DNA of 64,000 nucleotides, taken from assembly GCF_037996825.1 (NCBI RefSeq), contig NZ_JBBNAC010000001.1, positions 1,674,001 through 1,738,000 on the forward strand, read 5' to 3'. The DNA comes from Bdellovibrio sp. BCCA (GTDB lineage Bacteria; Bdellovibrionota; Bdellovibrionia; Bdellovibrionales; Bdellovibrionaceae). The notes under the pieces were generated by a model. It was not told where the DNA came from and did no database searches. It was given only the letters and a program-made list of their open reading frames with translations. Positions within the stretch are counted from its first letter, which is position 1; every line of letters starts with the position of its first letter. The position numbers were made by a program, and so were the translations under genes. Below, one piece after another: positions 50,947 to 58,508 of this stretch.

Positions 50947-52155
50947 ATGTCACAAGTTCAAAAGTTACTTGAATCTCACCCTCATTGGTCGGCTGTGGAA
51001 ACAATTTACCACAGACTGCAAGCTCATGGCTACAAAGCCTTTTTGGCAGGGGGCTGTGTGCGAGATGCTCTTTTGGGGATTACGGCCAATGATTTGGACG
51101 TCGCCACGGACGCGACGCCAGAACAAATTGAGGAACTTTTTGAAAAGACCGTGAACGTCGGTAAGGTCTTCGGTGTGATGAGAGTTCTGGTGGACGGCGC
51201 CGATATTGAAGTGGCGACCTTTCGTACTGACGGAACCTACAAAGACGGCCGCCGTCCCGAGGGAGTGCATTTTTCTTCACCGGAAGAAGATGCCAAGCGC
51301 CGGGATTTCACTGTGAATGCCCTTTTTTACGATTTGGCTTCAAAAAATGTTTTAGATTTTGTCGAAGGGGAGGCCGATCTTCGTAATGCGATCCTGCGCA
51401 CCGTCGGTGAAGCGGAAAGACGCTTTCGTGAAGATCATCTGCGTTTATTACGAGCGGCTCGTTTTGTTGCACAATTGGATTTCGTTTTGGAGCAAACCAC
51501 ATTTGATGCTGTTAAGCAAATGGCTGCGCTGGTGAAAACCGTGAGTGGCGAACGTCTTCGCGATGAGATGGGAAAGCTTTTAAAATCCAAAGCGGTTTCT
51601 AAAGGTTTGGAAGTGATGGTTGCTACAGAGTTGATGCAGCTTCTTTTTCCGTTTCGTTTGCGTGATAACGAATGGCTGGGAAGTTACGGAGCCAAAGAAG
51701 TTTGGCAAACGCTGGCGTTATTTTTTAGAAATGCGAAGCAGGACGAACTTTCTTCCGCTATTCAGCTTTTAAGACTTTCCACGAAAGAACAACGAGGCAT
51801 TGAAAAGGCCTGGGCTCTTTGGCAAAAGCCGGATGATTTTTTCGCTTTGAATTTAGGAAAACAACTGCAAAAACTGACGGAAGAAGGATCTTTTTGGGCC
51901 CTGCAGATCTTAATGCTTGAAGGAAGTGTTTGGGCTTCTCAAGTAAAAGATCTTTTCAAAGAATGGCAGCTTTGGCAAAACCAGCTTCCTCGTCCTTTGT
52001 TAACAGGAGAAGATCTTAAGGGGAAACTTACGGGCAAAGCTATTGGCGTCTGTCTTGCTGACGCCTTTGAGTTGCAATTAGAACGAAAGCTTCAAACTCG
52101 AGACGAGGCTTTAACGTGGTTGCAGAAGTATTTAGAAAGTGATTCGCATGGATAA
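50947..52155 (+). CDS. cca: CCA-adding tRNA nucleotidyltransferase
   Basis: 402 residues from ATG 50947. Class II nucleotidyltransferase: FLAGGCVRDALLGITANDLDVATDATP (near residues 29-55) has the GG-x-VRD and D-x-D metal motifs; RRDFTVNAL and RRFREDHLRLLRAARFVAQL are RNA/nucleotide-binding motifs B-E. It builds or repairs CCA ends. AAGGAG abuts the ATG without a gap, an unusual start. The RDD protein gene overlaps its 3' end by 8 bp. Confidence 0.92.
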   Translation: MSQVQKLLESHPHWSAVETIYHRLQAHGYKAFLAGGCVRDALLGITANDLDVATDATPEQIEELFEKTVNVGKVFGVMRVLVDGADIEVATFRTDGTYKDGRRPEGVHFSSPEEDAKRRDFTVNALFYDLASKNVLDFVEGEADLRNAILRTVGEAERRFREDHLRLLRAARFVAQLDFVLEQTTFDAVKQMAALVKTVSGERLRDEMGKLLKSKAVSKGLEVMVATELMQLLFPFRLRDNEWLGSYGAKEVWQTLALFFRNAKQDELSSAIQLLRLSTKEQRGIEKAWALWQKPDDFFALNLGKQLQKLTEEGSFWALQILMLEGSVWASQVKDLFKEWQLWQNQLPRPLLTGEDLKGKLTGKAIGVCLADAFELQLERKLQTRDEALTWLQKYLESDSHG

Positions 52156-52759
52156 TATTTATGTTCCTAGCACGTATAGACGTTTAGTCGCCCAGGCGGT
52201 GGACTCTTTAATCCGCGTTGTTTTTTATCTGCCTTTTGCGAAAGCTTTGTTTGCTTTGATTTTTACAGAGGAAGAAGTGCTGATCTCCTTAGGGCATTTG
52301 CTTTTGATGTTCCTGATTCCTGCGATTTATGAATTTGTTTTTTTAGTTCTGATGCAGGCGACACCTGGTAAATGGCTGATGGGTTTAAAGGTTGTTCCGT
52401 TTTCAAATCCAGCGCAGAAACTCCACTGGGGTCAGTGTATTCTTCGTCCTCTCACAGAGCGTTTGTCGTTGTTTTTCTCTTGGGCTATTTATGCGGCGGC
52501 CTTCTTTCGTTATGACCGCACCCATATCGCTGACTGGGTCGCAGAAACTCGGGTCGTGCAGTTCACGCCTCGCCGCAAAAGAGCCGGCCTTCGCTGGTTT
52601 TTGGGAAGTCTTTTGATTATTTTCTACATCTACGATGGTCTTCATTCCGCTAAAAATCTCATTCACGTGATCGACTGGGAAAACCGCCAGGTGGATCTTC
52701 GCGCGCTTGTGGATTCGGATTCTCTTTCGGGGGTTATGGACGATTACGAGGATCTTTAG
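52148..52759 (+). CDS. RDD-family membrane protein
   Basis: 203 residues from ATG 52148 (GTG 52139 also possible). RDD domain begins YRRLVAQAVDSLIR, with the Arg and Asp pair, and continues with three helices (VVFYLPFAKALFALIF, LLLMFLIPAIYEFVFLVLM, LFFSWAIYAAAFFR) and ATPGKWLMGLKVVP. Function of RDD proteins is poorly known (transport or Na+ tolerance). Overlaps cca by 8 bp. Confidence 0.9.
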   Translation: MDNIYVPSTYRRLVAQAVDSLIRVVFYLPFAKALFALIFTEEEVLISLGHLLLMFLIPAIYEFVFLVLMQATPGKWLMGLKVVPFSNPAQKLHWGQCILRPLTERLSLFFSWAIYAAAFFRYDRTHIADWVAETRVVQFTPRRKRAGLRWFLGSLLIIFYIYDGLHSAKNLIHVIDWENRQVDLRALVDSDSLSGVMDDYEDL

Positions 52760-52911
52760 TGTCATCAACTTACTTGGCCGCCGAGGTTCGAGTAAGCCTG
52801 ACACTTGTCGATCAGACTCGGTGAGTGATTCGTTTTATTTGCGTTGGTGTAATTCATTGTTTTGAAGGGCAGAGACAGTTGCGCGAGCGTCCTCCATCCA
52901 TGGGAAGGCCT

Positions 52912-52938
52912 TCCTGACGAGCATCGTGCTCGTCAGGA
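52912..52938. repeat. 12-bp perfect hairpin
   Basis: TCCTGACGAGCA and TGCTCGTCAGGA flank a TCG loop; all 12 pairs match. No T-run follows, so it is not a standard terminator. Confidence 0.6.
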
Positions 52939-53041
52939 GAGAGTAGTGGAGAGATTTAAAATTTTGGATAAGGGACCTTCTAAAAATAGAAGAATCAAAA
53001 AAGGAAAAACAAAAAAACAAAAATCTTCCCCTAATACCTCC

Positions 53042-53066
53042 TTTCCTGGCCACGACGGCCAGGAAA
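53042..53066. repeat. 10-bp perfect hairpin
   Basis: TTTCCTGGCC and GGCCAGGAAA flank an ACGAC loop. Its T-rich side lies upstream, so on the minus strand it could act as a weak terminator; otherwise its role is unknown. Confidence 0.55.
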
Positions 53067-53103
53067 CAGCCCTCTCAAGGATGGACAGCCCACAAAGACA
53101 TCC

Positions 53104-53146
53104 GCACAGCTGTAAAAACAGAAAATCCACTTCCATTTGGCAGTAA
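53104..53146 (+). pseudogene. Possible remnant of an HNH-nuclease gene
   Basis: The 25 bp at 53119-53143 match 54332-54356 in the HNH gene at 21 positions and translate in the same phase (NRKSTSIWQ-stop against GRKCTSKWQ). This suggests a decayed copy or recombination scar. Only a short stretch is similar, so chance is possible. Confidence 0.3.
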
Positions 53147-53447
53147 AAAAAACTTCTAATTCACTTGTTCTGTTCACTTGTGAGAGCGGTGCATTGTTTT
53201 TTATTACAGATATATTCTTCAAATATTTTTATTGACGATGTTTTTGTCTCTGTAAAAACGGCTTGGTATTGTTTTCTTTATTTGGGCCGGAAGCATCTCG
53301 AATTAATTTTTTTCATTCCGTAGAATCGAATTACGAGCCAATAAATCAGTATTTTGACCATTCGTGATTCTCTATTTACCTACAAAAAAATTGCCAAATA
53401 TTCACTTTTAAAAGTCATGGTATACAAGTTCTGAAAAGAGGTGAGTT

Positions 53448-54482
53448 ATGAATATTCGATATTTATCTGATGAAAATCTTGAACATAATTTGAAGTCATT
53501 AGTTCAAAAAGAAAGAGAAATTCTATCTGATATTCTTTTGCATATTGCCGAAGTGGATCGTCGCAAATTATATTTATCGAAAGCTTTTCCAAGCCTCTTT
53601 GATTATCTTACTAAGCATCTCGGATATTCTGCAGGAAGTGCACAGCGCAGAATTGATGCGGCTCGACTGTCCCGCGATATTCCTGAAGTTGCTGAAAGCC
53701 TTGAAATTGGAAGCTTGAATCTTTCTCAAGTGAGTCTGTTGCAGAAAGCCATCCGTCAAACTCAAAAGGAAATACATATGGCAATACCTGTAGAGACTAA
53801 GAAAGAAATATTAAATGAGCTGGTCGGTAAGTCTCATCAAGAGTCTGAAGTGCTCGTTGCTAAGGCACTCAGCATCGAAATCAAGCAAGCCGTTAAGATT
53901 CAGCATCAAGCCGATGAATCAGTTCGCTTTGAAGTGAGTCTTTCCAAGGAACAATGGCAGAAAATGGAGGAAATGCGTTCAATGTTGTCACATTCACTGC
54001 CAAATGGAAGTTGGGATGAAGTTTTGGAGTTTATTGCAGATAAAGTCATTCAGCAGAAGACTCGAAGAACTTCAAAAAACTCTGAGGCACCGAGGACTTC
54101 AAAATCTAGTGAGATAATCAAATCAGCTAAATCAGCGGATATCCGTGAGAGACAGACTGCCGTTCTGAAGCATGACACAGATGAAGATTTGGGGTCGGAT
54201 GATATTTTGAATCATTTAGAAGTAAATTCAAAAACAGAGGTTGCTATTCAAAGAGAATATATTCCCGCACCATTACGAAGAATGATTTTTCAACGAGATC
54301 AATGCTGTCAGCACGTTGATAAAACTACGGGCAGGAAATGCACTTCCAAATGGCAGTTGGAGATTGATCATATTCAACCTGTTTGGGCAGGTGGAAAAAG
54401 CACGGAAGAGAACTTGCGGCTGTTGTGTGCTGCTCATAATAGAATGAAATATAAGCAGGAGGCAGGCGTTCACTCTCTGTGA
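53448..54482 (+). CDS. HNH endonuclease
   Basis: 344 residues. Helical N-terminal region (LFDYLTKHLGYSAGSAQRRIDAARLSRDIPEV, about 46-80) and a linker rich in Ser/Thr/Lys repeats (RTSKNSEAPRTSKSSE). The C-terminal HNH domain: RRMIFQRDQCCQHVDKTTGRKC (zinc cysteines), then WQLEIDHIQPVWAGG and EENLRLLCAAHNRMK. Cuts DNA; role may be mobile or defence-like. It is AT-richer than its neighbours and has a long AT-rich promoter. GAGGTGAG upstream. Confidence 0.9.
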   Translation: MNIRYLSDENLEHNLKSLVQKEREILSDILLHIAEVDRRKLYLSKAFPSLFDYLTKHLGYSAGSAQRRIDAARLSRDIPEVAESLEIGSLNLSQVSLLQKAIRQTQKEIHMAIPVETKKEILNELVGKSHQESEVLVAKALSIEIKQAVKIQHQADESVRFEVSLSKEQWQKMEEMRSMLSHSLPNGSWDEVLEFIADKVIQQKTRRTSKNSEAPRTSKSSEIIKSAKSADIRERQTAVLKHDTDEDLGSDDILNHLEVNSKTEVAIQREYIPAPLRRMIFQRDQCCQHVDKTTGRKCTSKWQLEIDHIQPVWAGGKSTEENLRLLCAAHNRMKYKQEAGVHSL

Positions 54483-54633
54483 ACGATCGTTGATCTTTTG
54501 TAGCATCTTTTCAAGAATACACTCACTCGTTCCTGCTCTTGTGGAAATCGGAAGTCATCGGGTACATTGCATTTGGAAATTGATTGAAGATTTTAAAACA
54601 CAAAAAAACAATATAAGAACGAGGAAATAAATT

Positions 54634-55008
54634 ATGAAAAAAATGATTCTATCTACAATGATCGCGGTGATGGGTTTCTCTTCTCTTGGTCACGCTGCTT
54701 CGGATTTATTAGAATTTAAAATGGTGTATCGTGAATCTGCGGAAGAGTATGGAATTAAGGCGGACTCCAGTGATAGCGCTGTCGCTCGTCTTAATGTGAT
54801 CATCCAATACAACCAGGTGATTCCTAGCTACGCCAAAAAACAACTCGCGGAAATTATGAAAGGTCTTCATGAGATCGATCAATCTACTGAAGGTCGTATG
54901 TGCATCACACTCGGTATGGAATTGGGAGCGGGCAAATGCCGTGTTGTAAGAACGACGTACAAGAACTACATTCGTCAAATGGATAGAGTGGTTTTAGAAA
55001 CGCTCTAA
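54634..55008 (+). CDS. Small secreted protein of unknown function
   Basis: 124 residues. Signal peptide MKKMILSTMIAVMGFSSLGHA. Mature part mostly helical with a pair of cysteines (RMCITLG, GKCRVV) near the C-terminus. No family recognised. GAGGAA upstream. Overlaps the convergent HD-GYP-like gene by 4 bp. Confidence 0.6.
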   Translation: MKKMILSTMIAVMGFSSLGHAASDLLEFKMVYRESAEEYGIKADSSDSAVARLNVIIQYNQVIPSYAKKQLAEIMKGLHEIDQSTEGRMCITLGMELGAGKCRVVRTTYKNYIRQMDRVVLETL

Positions 55009-56384
55009 GTTTTCCATTTTTTAAAGACCTGAGTTGTTAAAACTAGGTCTAGCTCGCCATTTCCATTTAGGGCGGCTTCACGGAGTGTACTGATTGCCTG
55101 TGTTGCCGTCATAGCTTGTTGGCTGTCTTGAAGGGCCGTCATTTCATGAAAGCGGTAAGCAAGACCCATTAGTTTTCCCATATCAGAAATGTCTTCAGCC
55201 GTGAGCTTTTTGGGAAAGCCAGATCCGTCGCCGTTTTCTCGGTGCTGACCGATGGCATCTGAAATTTCTGGCGTTAAGGGGACTTTCTTTCCCTTCACCA
55301 TAATCACGGAGCGATCAGGGTAAAGAATGTATTCTGAAAGTTCTTCGTTGGTATAGTTCTTAGGATTTTTATCGCCCACAGAAGCAGGTAATTGCGCAAG
55401 GCCGATGTTATGTAAAAGCCCCGCCATCGCCGCACTTTCCCGTTTTTCGTGATTCCAACCCAAAAGTTGCGCAAAATAAGCGCCGTAAGCCGAAAGACAA
55501 ATGCAGTCATGGTAAAGAGAACGGGTGTTTCCCGTAAAGCGGAAGATCTCGTCAAAAATTTCTTGGGGGGAAAGATCCTTAGTTAGTTCAAAATCGGCTA
55601 CAATGTTTTTGCATTTATCGAAAATCAATTTTCCTTCTTGATAGTCCGTGCCCGCGCCGTTAAGAAACTGAGCCATGATTTCGTAGATCGCCCTTTTAGA
55701 GCGATGAAACTTTTCGGTCATTGAAACAGGCAGCTGAATATTTCTAAAACTCATTACAGTTCTCGCGTATTCAAAAAAAGCGTTCATCTGCGTTTTTTTG
55801 ATATACATCTGCTGCTTCAAAGTTTTGAATTTGTCTAAATGACGTTCGTCAACGCAGTCGCCGGTCTTTCGCAATAAAATGGAACGGTGATTGACGGGGA
55901 GGTGAACATACACATCAAAGTTGATGTTCATCTCTGCTTCCATATCTCGTAGATCTACAGGCATTAACGCTGTGATCGGGATATTATCGCCCTCCATTTC
56001 AATGGGAGCTAATTGCAAAACCATGTCGGAAATAAACTCGCGATCGAAGTTGATATGCATCACTTCATCGGCGCCATTTTTTTTAACGACGTCGAAATTA
56101 AGTGAACCTGCAGAAGCATGCAGAACGATGATGTGACAGTCAGGATAATTCATTTTGGTTGATTGAACCCACTCGTTGGTTTGAGCGGTTCCGTCTTGGC
56201 CATCGATCAGGGCAAGGATAGGAGAGAAGTTTGGTTCAGAGCTTTCAAGAATTTCGTCGATCGTGTGGAAGTGTTTAAGCTGGTACGGATAATACCCCTT
56301 CAGGATGACTTTGACGGCTTCCCAGAAGGAGTCTCGAGGACTCCCAATTAGAACGTCAACAGTCGGACCTGAAGTGGTTTTCAT
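55005..56384 (-). CDS. HD-GYP-like protein with degenerate metal site and receiver-like N-terminus
   Basis: 459 residues. Residues about 8-115 form a receiver-like fold without a clear acidic pocket. The module at about 145-210 (NFDVYVHLPVNHRSILLRKTGDC) recurs in the proteins at 4751 and 47291. The HD-GYP domain reads LLHNIGLAQLP near 324 (HD to HN), YPDRS instead of a KHP motif, and QHRENGDGSGFP near 378. Several ligands are lost, so catalysis is doubtful. It is 3 bp after cheX in the cheY-cheX operon, pointing to motility or chemotaxis. Confidence 0.75.
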   Translation of the reverse strand: MKTTSGPTVDVLIGSPRDSFWEAVKVILKGYYPYQLKHFHTIDEILESSEPNFSPILALIDGQDGTAQTNEWVQSTKMNYPDCHIIVLHASAGSLNFDVVKKNGADEVMHINFDREFISDMVLQLAPIEMEGDNIPITALMPVDLRDMEAEMNINFDVYVHLPVNHRSILLRKTGDCVDERHLDKFKTLKQQMYIKKTQMNAFFEYARTVMSFRNIQLPVSMTEKFHRSKRAIYEIMAQFLNGAGTDYQEGKLIFDKCKNIVADFELTKDLSPQEIFDEIFRFTGNTRSLYHDCICLSAYGAYFAQLLGWNHEKRESAAMAGLLHNIGLAQLPASVGDKNPKNYTNEELSEYILYPDRSVIMVKGKKVPLTPEISDAIGQHRENGDGSGFPKKLTAEDISDMGKLMGLAYRFHEMTALQDSQQAMTATQAISTLREAALNGNGELDLVLTTQVFKKWKT

Positions 56385-56387
56385 CGT

Positions 56388-56888
56388 CTAATGAACCGTA
56401 ATCTCCACATAGAAGGTGGAACCATTTGTTAAATTAAAGGGGATAACAAGAGTCGCCGCTTTATCCGCATGACTGATTTTAAAATCACCAGAAATCACAG
56501 TCGGGATGGCCATTTCAAAATTATAACCCAATTGATTCAACGTTGTTTTCGCTGAACCGTAGATCATATTCGTCATCTCACCAACGGCGTCTGAAACTTC
56601 ACCATTGATCGACGTGTGTTTTTCTCCAAGCATGTTTTCCAAAATGTGGAAAATGCTGTCCTTACCATAAGAGATCAAAAGGGTTCCCTTAAGAGGAGGA
56701 GCGACCATGCCCACCATGCCCGCAATTTCACCCTTCAAAACGAACTGTGGTTCGATGAAAGGTTTGCCGGGAGAGGCGTCGGTTTGTGCCATTGTTTTAA
56801 GTGTTTTAACAACTCCATCAACAAACGCATTGATAAGACGTTTGTCGAAAAGAGGATTTAAAGCTTCGACTTTTGGTGCTGCTGACAT
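56388..56888 (-). CDS. cheX: CheX-like CheY-P phosphatase
   Basis: 166 residues. The CheC/CheX/FliY-type motif E-x-x-N is visible in GEVSDAVGEMTNMIYGSAKTTL (near residues 96-117), where Glu and Asn dephosphorylate CheY-P. Fits CheX dimers. GGAG upstream. Lies 20 bp after cheY, so kinase output and its shut-off are co-expressed. Confidence 0.88.
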   Translation of the reverse strand: MSAAPKVEALNPLFDKRLINAFVDGVVKTLKTMAQTDASPGKPFIEPQFVLKGEIAGMVGMVAPPLKGTLLISYGKDSIFHILENMLGEKHTSINGEVSDAVGEMTNMIYGSAKTTLNQLGYNFEMAIPTVISGDFKISHADKAATLVIPFNLTNGSTFYVEITVH

Positions 56889-56908
56889 TGAATTCTCCTA
56901 GCGACTCT

Positions 56909-57334
56909 TTAAGAAGCTTTTGCTTGAGCAGCAGGGTTGTGTTTTGCCCAAACGCGTTCCATCTTGCCTTTGAGTGTTGCTGAATTAAATGGCTTCACCA
57001 CGTAATCAGAAACTCCGGCTTTAGCAGCTTCAAGAATGTGCTTTTGTTCAGACTCGGCAGTCACAAGCATAAAAGGAACAGACTTAAAACGAGGGTCCGC
57101 TTTGCATGCTTTCAAAAGGTCGATGCCTTGCATTCCTGGCATATTCCAGTCAGAAATTACAAAGCCATAAGGCTGGCCTGCATCATGAGCGGCCTGGATC
57201 ATAGGCAGGGCCGTTTTGCCATCATCGGCTTCCTCGACGTTGGTATAACCCAGCTCATTTAGCACTTTTTTAATGATTTTTCGCATAGTTGCGAAGTCAT
57301 CAACGACCAAAAACTTCGTATTTGTGGGAAACAT
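56909..57334 (-). CDS. CheY-like response regulator
   Basis: 141 residues from ATG 57334 (AGGAG 6 bp upstream). Single receiver domain: D12/D13 (VVDDF), phospho-acceptor D62 (ISDWNMPG), T92 (LVTAES), K114 (YVVKPF). Typical CheY with no output domain, plus a short Ala/Lys tail. First gene of cheY-cheX-HD-GYP-like; a sigma-28-like promoter lies upstream. Which signal it receives is not shown. Confidence 0.95.
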   Translation of the reverse strand: MFPTNTKFLVVDDFATMRKIIKKVLNELGYTNVEEADDGKTALPMIQAAHDAGQPYGFVISDWNMPGMQGIDLLKACKADPRFKSVPFMLVTAESEQKHILEAAKAGVSDYVVKPFNSATLKGKMERVWAKHNPAAQAKAS

Positions 57335-57375
57335 AATATCTCCTGAAAAGGTGAAAGCCTGTAAAATCCTCATGC

Positions 57376-57402
57376 TTATCGGTCTAGTTTTTTAAAACTA
57401 GA
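57376..57402 (-). promoter_or_regulatory. Sigma-28 (FliA)-type promoter for the cheY operon
   Basis: On the minus strand TCTAGTTT (57402-57395), 11 bp, then ACCGATAA (57383-57376). Compared with the FliA consensus TAAAGTTT-N11-GCCGATAA it matches 6/8 and 7/8 at exact spacing. The cheY ATG is 41 bp downstream. The -35 also lies in a palindrome (57383-57402). Confidence 0.6.
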
Positions 57403-57505
57403 GTCCAAACCTATTGCGAATTCCTAAAATTGTTGTCAGACTTTATTACAGGTGGTCGTGCTACATTTGGACATGAGTCCTAGGTAGCGTAAAAGGTTTA
57501 GACAG

Positions 57506-57518
57506 AGTTTTTAAAACT
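57506..57518. promoter_or_regulatory. AGTTTTTAAAACT palindrome near the luxR-type gene
   Basis: AGTTTTTAAAACT at 57506-57518 resembles AGTTTTTTAAAACT at 57386-57399. One copy near each divergent gene may be an operator pair; AT-richness makes chance possible. Confidence 0.35.
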
Positions 57519-57546
57519 AAAAACAATTTAGCGGGAGGGAGCAAGG

Positions 57547-57939
57547 ATGCTCAGAGATGTCCTCATTCAAAAAGGTCTTTCAAACAGAGAGGCAGAAGTT
57601 GCTGAACTTGTTTCAAAGGGCTTGTCCAACAAGGAAGTTGCGAATCAGCTTTTTGTTACTGAAAAAACAGTAAAATTTCACCTCACAAACATTTATAAAA
57701 AAATGAATGTTAAGTCTCGTGCGCAATTGATTGTATGGTGCTTGCCTCATCTTGGCTTTGTTGAGAGTGAAGTACGCGCTGAAAACAACAATCAAAATGC
57801 AGCTGCAGCGACTGCATTCAATAACAATGCAACTCAAACGATCCCAGCAGGATCTGCGACTGTTGCAGGTACAACAACTCTTCCTGGTAGCGGATTGAAC
57901 CGTGGTGGTAATTCCGATATCGGTATGGGTGGCATCTAA
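57547..57939 (+). CDS. Stand-alone LuxR-type HTH protein with low-complexity tail
   Basis: 130 residues. The N-terminal half is a LuxR/GerE helix-turn-helix: LSNREAEVAELVSKGLSNKEVANQLFVTEKTVKFHLTNIYKKMNVKSRAQLI (about 11-62). The rest is Asn/Ala/Gly/Thr-rich (ENNNQNAAAATAFNNNATQ, then GSGLNRGGNSDIGMGG) with no sensing domain. Probably a DNA-binding regulator controlled by its amount or by partners. GGGAGGGA upstream; divergent from the cheY operon. Confidence 0.88.
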   Translation: MLRDVLIQKGLSNREAEVAELVSKGLSNKEVANQLFVTEKTVKFHLTNIYKKMNVKSRAQLIVWCLPHLGFVESEVRAENNNQNAAAATAFNNNATQTIPAGSATVAGTTTLPGSGLNRGGNSDIGMGGI

Positions 57940-57965
57940 GTCTTAACTGGACTTTAAGATGTTTT

Positions 57966-58016
57966 AAGAGCGCGGGGGTGCGGACTTCGGTCCATACTAC
58001 CTGCGCTTTGTTTTTT
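57966..58016 (+). terminator. Rho-independent terminator with UUCG tetraloop
   Basis: AGCGC...GGAC-TTCG-GTCC...GCGCT stem (57969-58007), with inner mismatches, then TTTGTTTTTT. It ends the luxR-type transcript 30 bp before the thioesterase gene. Confidence 0.88.
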
Positions 58017-58037
58017 GGAAATAAGGAGCAAACACCA

Positions 58038-58508
58038 ATGGCAAACTCCAAGCCCGTTTCATCATCTCAAGTCATCATGACTCAGTTAGTTCTTCCTTCT
58101 CACACAAATGCCCTGGGTTCCGTATTCGGAGGAACGATCATGTCATGGATTGATATTGCGGCGGCGATAGCAGCGCAAAGACATTCCAACAAAGATGTGG
58201 TGACGGCGAGTATTGATCGTTTGGATTTTGTGGCTCCGGTTTACAAAGGTTGGGTCGTCAACCTCAAAGCCAGTGTGAATTACACTTCAAGAACTTCCAT
58301 GGAAATCGGTGTGCGTGTCGATGCCGAAGACCCAAAAACGGGAGAGACATTTCACACCGCTTCCGCTTACAGCACTTTCGTAGCTTTGGGAGCTAATGGC
58401 AAACCGATCGAAGTTCCGGGGCTTATCCTAGAGACAGAGACGGACCGACGTCGCTTTGAAGAAGCGAAAAAGCGTCGCGAAATCCGTTTGATGAATAAAA
58501 CGAAATAA
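58038..58508 (+). CDS. Acyl-CoA thioesterase, YciA-like hotdog
   Basis: 156 residues from ATG 58038 (AAGGAG 8 bp upstream). Hotdog motif: LPSHTNALGSVFGGTIMSWIDIAAAIAAQRHS (about 17-48) and DFVAPVYKGWVVNLKASVNYTSRTSMEIGVRVDAED match YciA/cytosolic acyl-CoA hydrolases. Cleaves acyl-CoA to free acid and CoA. Single gene. Confidence 0.93.
   Translation: MANSKPVSSSQVIMTQLVLPSHTNALGSVFGGTIMSWIDIAAAIAAQRHSNKDVVTASIDRLDFVAPVYKGWVVNLKASVNYTSRTSMEIGVRVDAEDPKTGETFHTASAYSTFVALGANGKPIEVPGLILETETDRRRFEEAKKRREIRLMNKTK

Larger units (their letters stand above)
52760..53447. other. 688-bp region without a gene; three hairpins and an HNH-like fragment
   Basis: The first 45 bp form a nested stem (TGTCA/TGACA outside, CTTACTTG/CGAGTAAG inside, 52760-52803). 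Two strong hairpins follow (52912-52938 and 53042-53066). A 25-bp stretch at 53119-53143 resembles the HNH gene downstream. The last 290 bp are AT-rich, probably promoter DNA for the HNH gene. A weak frame (52862-53146) has no coding signature. Confidence 0.6.

Noticed and set aside
52862-53146. 94-codon open frame in the long gap
   Set aside because: No plausible ribosome site, low-complexity Lys-rich middle, and it runs through two perfect hairpins; only its end resembles the HNH gene.
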